A DNA stretch of 64,000 nt from Gemmata sp051859125. GTDB taxonomy: Bacteria > Planctomycetota > Planctomycetia > Gemmatales > Gemmataceae. This document shows positions 34,701 to 42,458 of the stretch, piece after piece; the stretch's first letter is position 1, and every line of letters begins with the position of its first letter. The notes under the pieces are model-generated. The model ran no database searches. It had not been told where the DNA came from and saw only the letters and a list, made by a program, of their open reading frames with translations. The position numbers and the translations under genes are program-made. The DNA lies in assembly GCF_051859125.1 (NCBI RefSeq), contig NZ_JBHYGG010000291.1:24903-88902 (forward strand). Reading direction: 5' to 3'.

Positions 34701-35938
34701 ACCGCGAGCAGGAGGTTGAGTTGCGTTTCGAGCACCGGCAGGTGCGGGACGTCGGCCCGGAGCGCCTCGAGTAGCCCCGCCGCCTCGCCCCACTTCGCGT
34801 CCCGCATCGCGAGCCGGGCGCGCAGGTAGCGGACCTGGAGCACGTGCGACGCGGGCGGCCCCAGCGCCACCCGGCCGTTCGGGCCGGGCGCGCGGTGCGA
34901 TTCGAGCCGGCGGATGATGTCGTTGGTGCGGGCGGTGTCGCCCTGTTGGATCAGCAGGTCGGCCAGCGGAACGAGCAGGTCGAAGCCCTCGGGCGACGCC
35001 TTCAGGCCGTCTTCGAGGACCGCGATGGCCGCGGGCGTGTTGCCCCGCGACAGCTCCAGCCACGACAGCGAGCGGACCAGCCGCAGGTCCTTCTGGTGGA
35101 GCGAGACGGCGTCGCGGAGCACGCCCAGCGCCGCGGGCACCTTGCGGTCGCGCTGGAGCAGTTCCGCCAGCAGCGCCGACGCCTCGGCGTGCTCCGGGTC
35201 GAGTTCGAGTACCCGCTGGAGGTCCGCCACCGCCAGGGCCGGGTCGCCCCGGAACCCGGCGTCGCTCTCCTCCGCGGTGAACGCCTCGAACCGGGCGCGG
35301 ATCAGGTGCGCGTCGGCGCTCTGCGGCAGGTTCTTCACCATGCGGGTGAGGACGTCGCGGGCCCCGATCGGGTCCTTCAGGTTCCGCCACACGAGCTGCC
35401 CGAGCCGCTGGTACCCGACGATCTCGCCGGGCTCCAGGGTCAGGGCCGTCTCGTAGGACTTCCGCGCCTCGGCCATTTGGTTCAGCCCGGCCTGTGCGGC
35501 CCCGAGTTGTTGCCAGAGGGCCGGCTCGCCGGGGAACGGCTTCAGGAGCGCCTCGGCGTGGGTCGCGGCGTCGGAGTACCGGCCGTACTTGAGGCACGCG
35601 GCGAGCGCGTCGCGGCGGATCGCGTGCCGCTCGGGGTCGGTGCGCAGGATGCGGTCGTACAGGAAGATCAGTTCGGACTGCCGCCCGCCGCTCCGCTTCT
35701 GGAGCAGGCCGACGAGCTGGACCTGCACGTCCACGTCGTCGGGCTCGAACTCCAGGTACTGCCGCAGGTAGTGAACGGCGGCGTCGGTCTTGCCGGCCTC
35801 GGCGGCCCGTTCGGCCTGGGTCCTGAGGGCGGTCGGGATCCGGTCGGCCTGCACCGCGTGAACGGCGAAGACGGTGCCGGTGAGGCCCGCGACGACGAGG
35901 AAGAGCTTGAGGAGGAACCGCTTGTTGATGGTCGGCAT
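31715..35938 (-). CDS. large tetratricopeptide-repeat protein with N-terminal membrane anchor
   Basis: A 1407-residue protein. An uncleaved signal anchor is likely (LLKLFLVVAGLTGTVFAVHAV, about 9-29). Almost the whole remainder is tetratricopeptide-like helical repeats: AAEAGKTDAAVHYLRQYLEFEPDDVDVQ, ALWQQLGAAQAGLNQMAEARKSYETAL, YQRLGQLVWRN, and towards the end NRAEFMALRNDPAGAAAEYEKVVAADPRNVVALNNLAWL. Such solenoids organise protein complexes. The layout recalls PrsT/EpsL-like TPR proteins of polysaccharide export, but no export genes lie near. ATG 35938 starts just before the anchor. It is downstream of the degenerate HtrA gene in the same direction but separated by a terminator. Confidence 0.85.
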   Translation of the reverse strand: MPTINKRFLLKLFLVVAGLTGTVFAVHAVQADRIPTALRTQAERAAEAGKTDAAVHYLRQYLEFEPDDVDVQVQLVGLLQKRSGGRQSELIFLYDRILRTDPERHAIRRDALAACLKYGRYSDAATHAEALLKPFPGEPALWQQLGAAQAGLNQMAEARKSYETALTLEPGEIVGYQRLGQLVWRNLKDPIGARDVLTRMVKNLPQSADAHLIRARFEAFTAEESDAGFRGDPALAVADLQRVLELDPEHAEASALLAELLQRDRKVPAALGVLRDAVSLHQKDLRLVRSLSWLELSRGNTPAAIAVLEDGLKASPEGFDLLVPLADLLIQQGDTARTNDIIRRLESHRAPGPNGRVALGPPASHVLQVRYLRARLAMRDAKWGEAAGLLEALRADVPHLPVLETQLNLLLAVCAEQLADPAAQEKAFKRVTNTDPKNVQARVGLGNLYLTAGQFDDAVRELEAAAQSPYAAGAIVAQWIRTKAARLRVTGGSPEDWQKLELAAVASRARFGSVSSEPVILQAEIGAANGRLAEAVQLLRKEAASRPGDTRLWWVLARHAADLSGTPAGLAVIDEAQAAAGDNPEVRLARAELYAREPGRVRPFAALAERIESWPETDQARLLFGMVEVFDEVRDQKGVVHTLRGIAARRPTDVTVWLKLHERALRTGDAKSAADARTAVMTLEGETGPTLALCDAAAATPLTATSVLARLAAAFGPNPTRSDACLAAARLHRITGGDAEAARLTERAFVLEPTRFAAAQEWLAHLCTAGPDDRAQKLVTRLGTDPRWMGDTFRRLVASVVPKLQVPVATKLITWARPHAERDPDGLPWVAEVAAEYRLFDPVPVLEQATQRKGATADDWLRLAIARKPDDLDRARGKVPPASLLLAATVLMQTPEGKDYRPTLTSAAERRMFAQALLTLTLSLNKPDAATKVLEDFLAAKDLPKPDLAWGQRNLAMIYAVGGTPENRQKAMELVKRVEDFGTSPEELRATASVLTTLSRYLEGADRVAVLTRAAVALKDAFKATNSPRDLYALSQLYRAAGNRAESRKCLQTLLDSDKNNIYYLTFAVEELVEDQNFDAAAQFAKVLLQNHPGEFAAVAAVARFECRAGRPERALSVAEGYARSSDTAAGSHLSRAGRLAELLDELARTPNVRGTPAGRAMTDAAAERYAALIPTRAEAIVGLVGVLAADGRGTEAFGRIEQFSRTLPARVRAMAGLAIVRAGAASDRQATTVLGWLEACLAEDPTSTGLRMNRAEFMALRNDPAGAAAEYEKVVAADPRNVVALNNLAWLQAADPKTAERALELVNLATREIGMTGDLLDTRARVRITLKQFAEAERDLNDAIRMEPTALRWFHLAVSRLGQTPPRTEDADKAFREAKRRGIEVRGIHPADRPTFEALTARSKTG

Positions 35939-36086
35939 TGTCCCGCGTCCTTCGGGGTGTCTCGGGTGAGACCCTGAGCGAAGGTGGGATGCTAAACCGG
36001 CGCGGCAAACCGAGACAACCCCAACGTGGCGGTGGTGAGACGCGGGGCCGAATGCTGGGGCGACACCGTCACGGGCCGACAACGGA

Positions 36087-36126
36087 CCGGCCCGGTCGGT
36101 CCCGCCTTGGGGTCCGACCGGGCCGG
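36087..36126. terminator. hairpin downstream of the degenerate HtrA gene
   Basis: A perfect 13-bp stem (CCGGCCCGGTCGG) with a 14-base loop lies 35 bases after the stop codon of the leftward gene 36161-37177. Confidence 0.65.
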
Positions 36127-36160
36127 GCACGTTTGTGTCGCACTCACCGGGTCCGGAGCG

Positions 36161-37177
36161 TCACCGCTTCGGGCTGGCGGTGGACTTACCGGCCTTGAGT
36201 TCGGCGAGGATCGGGCGGATGTTCTCGCTCGGCAGGATCCACGTTTCGACGCGGCCCGCACGGGCGATGTTCACGCCCAGCACCTTGCCGTCGAGGTCCA
36301 CGACCGGGCCGCCGCAGTCCTTCGGTTCGATCACCATGTCCGTCTGGAGGACCGCCGGGAACCCGGTCCGCCGGCCCGAGAGCGCGCCGCCCATGGAGTT
36401 CTGGATGTCGCCGCGGCTCGGCACCGGCAGGCCCGTCAGGGTCGCCTTGAACTCCTTCTCCTCGCCCTCGCGGAGCACCTTGAGCTTCACGCTGTCGCCG
36501 GGCCGCAGGTTCTCGAGCATGGCCCGTAGGGTCTCCTGGCCCGGGGTCTCCTTGCCGTCGAGCGAGACGATCACGTCGTCCTTCTTCAGCCCGGCCTTGG
36601 CCGCACCGCCCTTCGCCTCCAGGCTCTCGATCTTCGCCCCGATCACCTTCCCGTCCTTGTCCTTCTCGTCCACCGGGAAGATGCCGAGGAACCCGCGGTT
36701 GGCGTTGACGATGACGTCGTCGGGGAAGGTGAGCGGGCGGGTCCCGTGGCTCACGATGCCGACCGCCATCGCCTCGCTCTGCGGGCCGGCGCTGACCAGC
36801 CAGTTCCCGATCGGCACCTTCTTCGAGTCCGCAAAGGTGACCGGGGTCAGGTCCTTGACGTCGATCTTGATCATCGCGAGGTCGGTGGGCACGTGCGTGG
36901 CCAGGGTCTTGGCCTCGTACTCGGTGCCGTCGGACAGGCGCACCGAAAGTGCCCCGCGGAGCTCGCTCGCCTTGGTAATGATGTACCCGTCGGCGAAGAC
37001 GATGGTGCCCAGGGCGATGTCCTTGTCGTCGCCGCGGATGCGGACGGTGGACTCGGTCGCCTTGGTGACGACGGCCTTGAACGGCGCGCGGACCTTGGGG
37101 TTCGTTGAGATCTGGGCCGACGCCGGCGAGGCGACGGCGGCCAGCACGAGGGCGGCAGCCAGCGAACGAGCAGTCAT
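36161..37177 (-). CDS. degenerate HtrA-like protein with a PDZ domain inside the protease fold
   Basis: A 338-residue exported protein (signal peptide MTARSLAAALVLAAVASPASA). The trypsin-like first half is seen at 42-148 (GTIVFADGYIITKASEL, TDLAMIKID). A PDZ domain follows at about 161-248 (GGAAKAGLKKDDVIVSLDGKE). The second protease strand set comes after it (LQTDMVIEPKDCGGPVVDLDGKVLGVNIA, 278-305). In HtrA the PDZ follows the complete protease domain. Of the triad only Asp99 remains: the catalytic His is Ser71 and the catalytic Ser is Cys288. It is probably not a standard serine protease and may bind peptides or regulate the active HtrA encoded just upstream (133-bp gap, same strand). Confidence 0.8.
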   Translation of the reverse strand: MTARSLAAALVLAAVASPASAQISTNPKVRAPFKAVVTKATESTVRIRGDDKDIALGTIVFADGYIITKASELRGALSVRLSDGTEYEAKTLATHVPTDLAMIKIDVKDLTPVTFADSKKVPIGNWLVSAGPQSEAMAVGIVSHGTRPLTFPDDVIVNANRGFLGIFPVDEKDKDGKVIGAKIESLEAKGGAAKAGLKKDDVIVSLDGKETPGQETLRAMLENLRPGDSVKLKVLREGEEKEFKATLTGLPVPSRGDIQNSMGGALSGRRTGFPAVLQTDMVIEPKDCGGPVVDLDGKVLGVNIARAGRVETWILPSENIRPILAELKAGKSTASPKR

Positions 37178-37310
37178 CGGGACTCCCGAAAAGTGGCGAT
37201 GGGATGAGTCGGTCGCCCCCGGAGGGGGTGGAGAGGAGATCGGCGGTCCTGGCCTCACGGGCAAGGGGAAGTGTCCCCCTCCGCCCGGTTGGACAATTCT
37301 AGCACACGGA

Positions 37311-38390
37311 TCAAGCCCCGCGCTTGCCGAGCGTGACGGAGACCGAGAGGGCCTCGGTCCCGCGGCGGAGGCCGAGCTTCACGACGTCGCCGGGCTTCCG
37401 GTCCTTGACCAACTCCCGGAACCGCTTCACGGTCTTGACCTGCTCGCCGTTGAACTTGGTGATGGTGTCGCCGGCCTTGACCCCGCCCTTGGCCGCCGGA
37501 CCCTCCTCGTCCACCTCGGCGACCCAGGCGTCGTCGTTCTCGTCCTCCGGAAAGACGACGCCGACGACGGCCGCGACGGGCTTCGGCTTCGCACCGATGA
37601 CCTCGCCGGCGACGAGCTTGTCCCACTCCTCCTTGAACTTGTCGGTCGGGACGTGAACGTTGGTGGCCAGTGACAGGCCGATGCGGCTGTGGATGCCGAT
37701 GACGTTGCCGTCGAGGTCGTAGAGCGGGCCGCCGGAGTCGCCGCCCACGAGCGTGCAGTTCGAGACCACGAACCCGCCGGCCGTGTGGATCCGGTGCTTG
37801 TCCGGGTTCTCCATCTGGCCCAGGCGGGCGACCGGGGCCCGGCCGCTCTTGGGGCCGCCCGGGTGCCCGAGCGACACGACCCACTGGCCCGGCTTCACGT
37901 CGGCCGACTTCGCGATCGGGAGGAACGGCCACTTCCCGTCCTTCGGCCCCTTGTCCACGATCTTGACCATGCCGCTGTCGGCCCGGTCGTTGATGCCGAG
38001 GGTCTTGGCCTTCACCCGCTTGCCGTCGTGCAAGATGATGGTGCAGTCCCGGTTCGGCTCGTACCCGCCCTTGTCGCCGCCCTTGGGCTCGCCAGCGATG
38101 ACGTGGGCGGCGGTGAGCACGAGGCCGTCCTCGCTCACGATCACGCCGCTGCCCGCCCCGAACCCGATGGTGATGGCGACGGTGCAGGGGGTGCACTTAT
38201 CGACGAGCGCCTTGACCCGGGCCTGGAGCGCCTTGAGTTCGTCCAGGTCCTCGGGCGGGGCGGTCCGCTTCGTGTCCCACTTGGTGTCGGCCTTGGGATC
38301 GGCCGCGGCCCAGTTCGGGGCGGCGGCGACCAACAGGGCCACCGCCATACCGCAGCCGGCAACGGACCGGGTGATCTGTCGCGTCGTCAT
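37311..38390 (-). CDS. HtrA/DegP-like serine protease with C-terminal PDZ domain
   Basis: A 359-residue exported protease. A signal peptide (GCGMAVALLVAAAPNWAAA) precedes a trypsin-like domain with an intact triad: His96 (VLTAAHV), Asp138 (RADSGMVKI) and Ser219 (GGDSGGPL). One PDZ domain lies at about 270-355 (AAKGGVKAGDTITKFNGEQ). Two cysteines in DKCTPCT precede the domain. It would degrade or refold damaged periplasmic proteins. It is transcribed first in a two-gene row with the degenerate HtrA-like gene, suggesting joint function. ATG 38390 gives the complete signal peptide. Confidence 0.9.
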   Translation of the reverse strand: MTTRQITRSVAGCGMAVALLVAAAPNWAAADPKADTKWDTKRTAPPEDLDELKALQARVKALVDKCTPCTVAITIGFGAGSGVIVSEDGLVLTAAHVIAGEPKGGDKGGYEPNRDCTIILHDGKRVKAKTLGINDRADSGMVKIVDKGPKDGKWPFLPIAKSADVKPGQWVVSLGHPGGPKSGRAPVARLGQMENPDKHRIHTAGGFVVSNCTLVGGDSGGPLYDLDGNVIGIHSRIGLSLATNVHVPTDKFKEEWDKLVAGEVIGAKPKPVAAVVGVVFPEDENDDAWVAEVDEEGPAAKGGVKAGDTITKFNGEQVKTVKRFRELVKDRKPGDVVKLGLRRGTEALSVSVTLGKRGA

Positions 38391-38769
38391 TGGAGCAGCT
38401 CCGACTCTCGCGATTGAGTAGCTTGCGTTTAGGATACCCTACGCCGTTGGACGGTACTACCAAACTCCGGGGTTCCACAGAATTTCCCCGGGCGGCGGAA
38501 TCCGGTCGCGTGGCGTGCGGGGTATTATTCGCCCGGACCCGGCCCAGCTCCGGGGCCGCGCCGCACGGTCCGCAGGGAAATGATGGCAAACGCGGGGCCG
38601 GAATCGGGTCGGGAAGGTGGTGAGCGGCGGGAAATCCAGGTGTCCGGGCGGGCCGCGGGCGGCGGGCCATCGGCGCGAACCGTTACCGGCGTGTGACGCT
38701 CAGGGGGCGCGAGACGGCCCCCACAACGGGGGGCTTGTGGATCCGGTCACGGGTCCGCGGCGGCGCGGC
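38391..38769. other. 379-bp gap upstream of the HtrA gene
   Basis: The gap lies between the start of the HtrA gene (leftward) and the end of the next leftward gene. Open frames here have Arg/Gly/Pro-rich translations typical of GC-rich shadows. A lower-GC patch near 38400-38530 probably holds the HtrA promoter. I saw no hairpin or repeat that can be assigned. Confidence 0.4.
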
Positions 38770-39531
38770 TCACACCAGCGACTCCAGCAGGTACTTCAGC
38801 TTCCGCACCTCGGGTTCGACCGGGAACGGGCTGTCGGCGACGTCCCGGACGTCCACCGTCAGGCAGCGGTCGTACCGGTACTTCTCGAGCATCGAGATCA
38901 CGCGGCCGTACTCGATGAGCCCCTGGCCGATCCGCACCTGGAACTGCTCCGGGGCCGCGCCGGTGTCCCGCAACCGGAGGTGCCGGACGAGCGGGTAGAG
39001 CGCGTCGTGGTTGACCGCCCCGTGCGCGCCGACCTGGTAGTGGCTCGGGTCCAGCGTGAGGAACAGGCCCGGCACGCGGCGGCACAACTCGGCCGCCCCG
39101 CTCGGGTCGGCGGTCAGGGTCGCGGAGTGCGTCTCGACGGTGAGGATCACCCCCTCGGCGGCGGTCACCTTGACCCAGTCGCGGAGCCGGTCGGTCTCGG
39201 CGTCGAAGTCGGACCCCAGTGCGGCGGCCGGCACCGTCAGGAGCGGGGTGGCCGACACGCGGGCGAGCCGCGCCACGGCGCGGAGCTGGGCCCGCGCCTC
39301 GGCCGGGCCGGCGTCGCCAGTGTCGACGTGCATCGCCGCGAGCGGCAGGTTGGCGGCCTTCAACACCTGCGCGGTCCGGCCCGGGTCGGCGGCGACCTGG
39401 GCCGGGGTCAGGTGCGGCCCGACGGCGTGGACCGCCAGGTCCGCTTTGGCGAAGCGCATCTCGCGGGCCGTCCGCAGCGCGTCTTCGAGCGAAAGTTTAC
39501 TGAAGCTGAGCGTCGAGCAGGCGACGTACAT
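38770..39531 (-). CDS. sugar phosphate isomerase/epimerase-like TIM-barrel protein
   Basis: A 253-residue protein of the xylose-isomerase-like TIM-barrel superfamily. Barrel strands are seen in MYVACSTLSF, KADLAVHAVG, LAAMHVDTGD, VILTVETHSA (Glu metal ligand), LFLTLDPSHYQVG (Asp and His ligands) and RCLTVDVRD. No signal peptide, so it is cytoplasmic. Substrates of this family vary widely (ketoses, inosose, hydroxypyruvate) and cannot be inferred here. ATG 39531 is chosen because it starts at the first barrel strand; the longer frame adds Arg-rich sequence. Confidence 0.8.
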   Translation of the reverse strand: MYVACSTLSFSKLSLEDALRTAREMRFAKADLAVHAVGPHLTPAQVAADPGRTAQVLKAANLPLAAMHVDTGDAGPAEARAQLRAVARLARVSATPLLTVPAAALGSDFDAETDRLRDWVKVTAAEGVILTVETHSATLTADPSGAAELCRRVPGLFLTLDPSHYQVGAHGAVNHDALYPLVRHLRLRDTGAAPEQFQVRIGQGLIEYGRVISMLEKYRYDRCLTVDVRDVADSPFPVEPEVRKLKYLLESLV

Positions 39532-39779
39532 TGTGTGGCCCCCCTCAATAGGAACTCGGGCGGTGGCCCGGTGTCCCGTCCGTCCCGCACGCACCGGTGC
39601 GGCCCCCGATCGCGCCGCTCCCGACCCCCCGTCGAGTGCCGCGCGTCCCCATCGAGATGGGGTGCGATACCCGGAGGTGTTCGGGAGTGCAAGGAGAATG
39701 TCCCGGGAAATGATCTCTTTTCCTGGAGTCGAGCCGACGCTAAGAACCCGTGCCTTCCCACACCGCCCGGGGAACCAGA

Positions 39780-40118
39780 ATGTCGCTGCCCACCGCCGAA
39801 TGGACCGCCGCCCTCGACCGGATGGCCGCGGCCCTCGACCAGACGCTCGGCGACCTCGACCGGCACCGCGAGGGGTGGGCCGCCGTGACCGACACGCCCG
39901 CGAGGGCGGCCCCGCCCGACCTGATGACGTGGCTCGAAACGCGGCTCGGCCAGTGGGACGCGCGGCTGACCGCGGCCGCGGACCTCGCGGCGACGGTCGA
40001 GGGCCAGCTCGGCGAGCGGGAGGCGGTCGTCGGCCGGTGGGCCGAGACGTTCGGCCGGTGGCAGAAACTCGTAGAACAAGGGGCGGGCGCGCCCAGCACG
40101 AACGGGGTAGCGGAATGA
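39780..40118 (+). CDS. small helical protein translationally coupled to ispD
   Basis: A 112-residue protein of unknown function, predicted to be almost fully helical with heptad-like spacing (WTAALDRMAAALDQTLGDLDRHREGW, WLETRLGQWDARLTAAADLAATVEGQLGERE). This suggests a coiled coil. It has two pairs of conserved-looking Trp residues and no signal peptide. Its TGA stop overlaps the ispD start as ATGA, so the two products are probably made in a fixed ratio. I do not recognise a family. Confidence 0.65.
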   Translation: MSLPTAEWTAALDRMAAALDQTLGDLDRHREGWAAVTDTPARAAPPDLMTWLETRLGQWDARLTAAADLAATVEGQLGEREAVVGRWAETFGRWQKLVEQGAGAPSTNGVAE

Positions 40119-40867
40119 CGGGTCAGTTCGCGGTCATCGTGCCGGCGGCGGGGAAGTCCACCCGGTTCGGCGGGCACGAGAAGAAGCCGTTCACCACGCT
40201 CGACGGCCGGCCCGTCTGGGTCCGGTCGGCCGAGGCGTTCTGGACCCGCACCGACGTGTCCAAGGTGTACGTCGTCATCGCCCCCGAGGACCGCGACGAC
40301 TTCCGCACGCGGTTCGGGCACCTGCTGTTGTTCGTGAACGTGGAACTGGTCGAGGGCGGGGCCGAGCGGTTCGACTCGGTCGCGAACGCGCTCGCCCGCG
40401 TGCCGGCGGGCGTCGAGTTCGTCGCCGTCCACGACGCGGTCCGCCCGATGGTCACGCAGCCGTTCATCGACGGCGTTTTCGCCGCGGCCCGCGAGCACGG
40501 CGCGGTCGTTCCCGGGGTGCCGGTCGCCGACACGCTCAAGCGCGTCGAGCAAGAGACGAACCGGATCGTCGGCACCGAGCCCCGCGCCGGGCTGTGGCAG
40601 GCCCAGACCCCGCAGGTGTTCCGCCGCGACTGGCTCGTCGAGGCGTACGAGCGGCGGGCGGAACTTTCCGCCGCGATCACCGACGACGCGCAGCTCATCG
40701 AGGCGACCGGGCACCCGGTCTTCGTGGTCCCGGGGTCGCCGTCGAACTTCAAGATCACGACGCGCGACGATCTGGAACTCGCCGACGCGGTGCTGAAGGC
40801 CCGCACGGCCCAGCGGCCGGAACCGCGGGTGTCGGCCGGGCCGTTCGACGACGAAGCGAAGTGGTGA
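40115..40867 (+). CDS. ispD: 2-C-methyl-D-erythritol 4-phosphate cytidylyltransferase
   Basis: A 250-residue nucleotidyltransferase of the MEP isoprenoid pathway. It joins CTP and methylerythritol phosphate. The signature AVIVPAAGKSTRFGGHEKKPFTTLDGRPV (about 6-34) binds CTP; FVAVHDAVRP (about 108-117) and the C-terminal SPSNFKITTRDDLELAD complete the family pattern. The enzyme supplies precursors for prenyl chains, such as those used by the polyprenyl synthase in this window. No ispF is adjacent. The start ATG 40115 overlaps the upstream small gene. Confidence 0.92.
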   Translation: MTGQFAVIVPAAGKSTRFGGHEKKPFTTLDGRPVWVRSAEAFWTRTDVSKVYVVIAPEDRDDFRTRFGHLLLFVNVELVEGGAERFDSVANALARVPAGVEFVAVHDAVRPMVTQPFIDGVFAAAREHGAVVPGVPVADTLKRVEQETNRIVGTEPRAGLWQAQTPQVFRRDWLVEAYERRAELSAAITDDAQLIEATGHPVFVVPGSPSNFKITTRDDLELADAVLKARTAQRPEPRVSAGPFDDEAKW

Positions 40868-40930
40868 CCGGGCCCGCTCTCATTGGTTCGGACCCGTCGC
40901 GCCACCCGTCCGCGATGAACTCCAACTTCG

Positions 40931-40976
40931 CCAAATCAACCTAATTCTTGCGGACAAATTTGTATTAGATTAAACA
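40931..40976. other. AT-rich patch between convergent genes
   Basis: About 46 bases of clearly A/T-rich sequence in a very GC-rich genome, with the palindrome ACAAATTTGT at 40954-40963. It lies in the 164-bp gap between ispD and the UDP-sugar pyrophosphorylase gene. No gene or clear terminator was found in the gap. Confidence 0.5.
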
Positions 40977-41031
40977 AGGTGAAGCGCAGCATCACGTTAC
41001 GGCGATTCATTCGTCGCCTGAATATCGACCG

Positions 41032-42411
41032 TCACTCGGCGCTGAGGTACGTCGGTCCGGTCACCTGGAACCCGCCCGGCAGCTTCCGCTTCAACTCGCC
41101 CGCGTCGAGTGCGAACAGCGGCGAGATCTCGACCGGGTGCCCGTGCGTCGGAACGCCGGCGTGCTCCAGCCACCCCGAGTGGAGCGCGATCTGGGCGTCG
41201 CGGACCGTCGCGGGGGAGTCGGCGCCGGTCGCGTTCTTCAGCGGCGCGAACTCCTCGGCCCGCGACGTTTCCACCGCCAGCCACCGCTCGGCCAGGGGCA
41301 GGGCGTCGAAGATGAACCGCTCGAACTTCAGGCCGTTCAACTCGCCGGCCGGGTCGATCGGCTTCCCGGCCTCGGGGTCGAAGTGCGGGACCGCCTTGCG
41401 GGCGATGTGGTACGCCAGGCCACCGGTCGACGTGATGCGATCGAGGAACTCCACCGTGAACAGGTGAACGGCCGGGTTGCCGGCCCGGTACGTCAACTGC
41501 CCGTTGGCGTCGCGGGCCTCGGCCAGTTCCTTCGGCAGGTCGCTGTACTCGATCATCCCGCACTTGCCGTCGATGAGCGCGAACACGCCGACCTTCTCCT
41601 CGGGCCGCTCCTTGAACACCACCTTCGACGACGCCTCGGACCGGGCCGCGACGTGCTGGCCGACGAACCCGGCGTCGCAGATCTTCAGGAGCGGGTTGTC
41701 CACCTGGAAGTAGTACACGTGCTTCACGCCGCGGCGCTGGAGTTCGCGCAGGACGCCGCGCTCGGCGAGCGCCGTGATCGTGCCGCCGTGGCCGTTGGGG
41801 CTGAGCGCGAGCCTCCCGGGCGCTTCGAGCAGGAGCCGGCCGGTCCGCGAACACACCGCGGGCATCGTCCCCTGCTCGAAGAAGATGACGTCCGCCTCCG
41901 CGAGGCCGAAGAACAGGTTCTCGCGGAAGTACGCGCGCGTCTCGGCGTCGGTCGCCGGGCTCGTCATCACGAGGAACGGGACCGGCTTCCCGTACCGCCG
42001 CGACACGGCGAGGATCTTCTCGGCGTGGACCCGGAACAGCGTCGCGCCGGACACCGGGCCGACCGGGTACATCCCCTTGGGCTTCTCGAACCCGAGCCGG
42101 CTCCCCTGGCCCCCGGCGACGATCAGCGCCGCGACCTCGCCGCGCCGCAGCGCCTCCTCGCCGAGCGCGCGCTCGTGCGGGCTGGCAACGGCCGGCGCGA
42201 CCGGCAGCGGGGCGACGTGCCCCGACTTCGGCGGCTCGACCGGCTTCTTCGCCTGTGCGGCGAGTTGGTCCAGCTCGCGGAAGTGAATTGCCGAGAGCTG
42301 CGCAGCGAAGCTCGCCCTTTGGGGGGCGCTCAGCGCGTCCCAGCCCATCAGGACGTGGCTCTGGCGGTGGGCCTTGAGGCGGTCGATCAGCTCCGCGGGG
42401 GCGTCGGTCAT
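41032..42411 (-). CDS. UDP-N-acetylglucosamine/UDP-sugar pyrophosphorylase of the eukaryote-like UDPGP family
   Basis: A 459-residue uridylyltransferase. The nucleotide-binding loop is ALIVAGGQGSRLGFEKPKGMYPVG (about 94-117). Further family strings are VPFLVMTSPATDAETRAYF, IFFEQGTMPAV, LSPNGHGGTITAL, YYFQVDNPLLKICDAGFVG, and KFERFIFDALPLAERWLAVETSRAEEFAPLKNATG. The last two are characteristic of the UAP1/AGX type rather than of bacterial GlmU or GalU. It would make UDP-HexNAc or a related UDP-sugar for envelope glycans. ATG 42411 precedes a helical N-terminus. The MBL-fold gene lies 47 bases upstream on the same strand, and a joint transcript is likely. Confidence 0.87.
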   Translation of the reverse strand: MTDAPAELIDRLKAHRQSHVLMGWDALSAPQRASFAAQLSAIHFRELDQLAAQAKKPVEPPKSGHVAPLPVAPAVASPHERALGEEALRRGEVAALIVAGGQGSRLGFEKPKGMYPVGPVSGATLFRVHAEKILAVSRRYGKPVPFLVMTSPATDAETRAYFRENLFFGLAEADVIFFEQGTMPAVCSRTGRLLLEAPGRLALSPNGHGGTITALAERGVLRELQRRGVKHVYYFQVDNPLLKICDAGFVGQHVAARSEASSKVVFKERPEEKVGVFALIDGKCGMIEYSDLPKELAEARDANGQLTYRAGNPAVHLFTVEFLDRITSTGGLAYHIARKAVPHFDPEAGKPIDPAGELNGLKFERFIFDALPLAERWLAVETSRAEEFAPLKNATGADSPATVRDAQIALHSGWLEHAGVPTHGHPVEISPLFALDAGELKRKLPGGFQVTGPTYLSAE

Positions 42412-42458
42412 GTGGGGGTTCCCGAGTGGCGACCGGACCCGTGGGCGGCTGCGGGCGG

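Noticed and set aside
38617..39888. A 423-codon rightward open frame covering the isomerase-like gene
   Set aside because: It has Arg/Gly-rich composition and runs antisense to a TIM-barrel gene with clear motifs.
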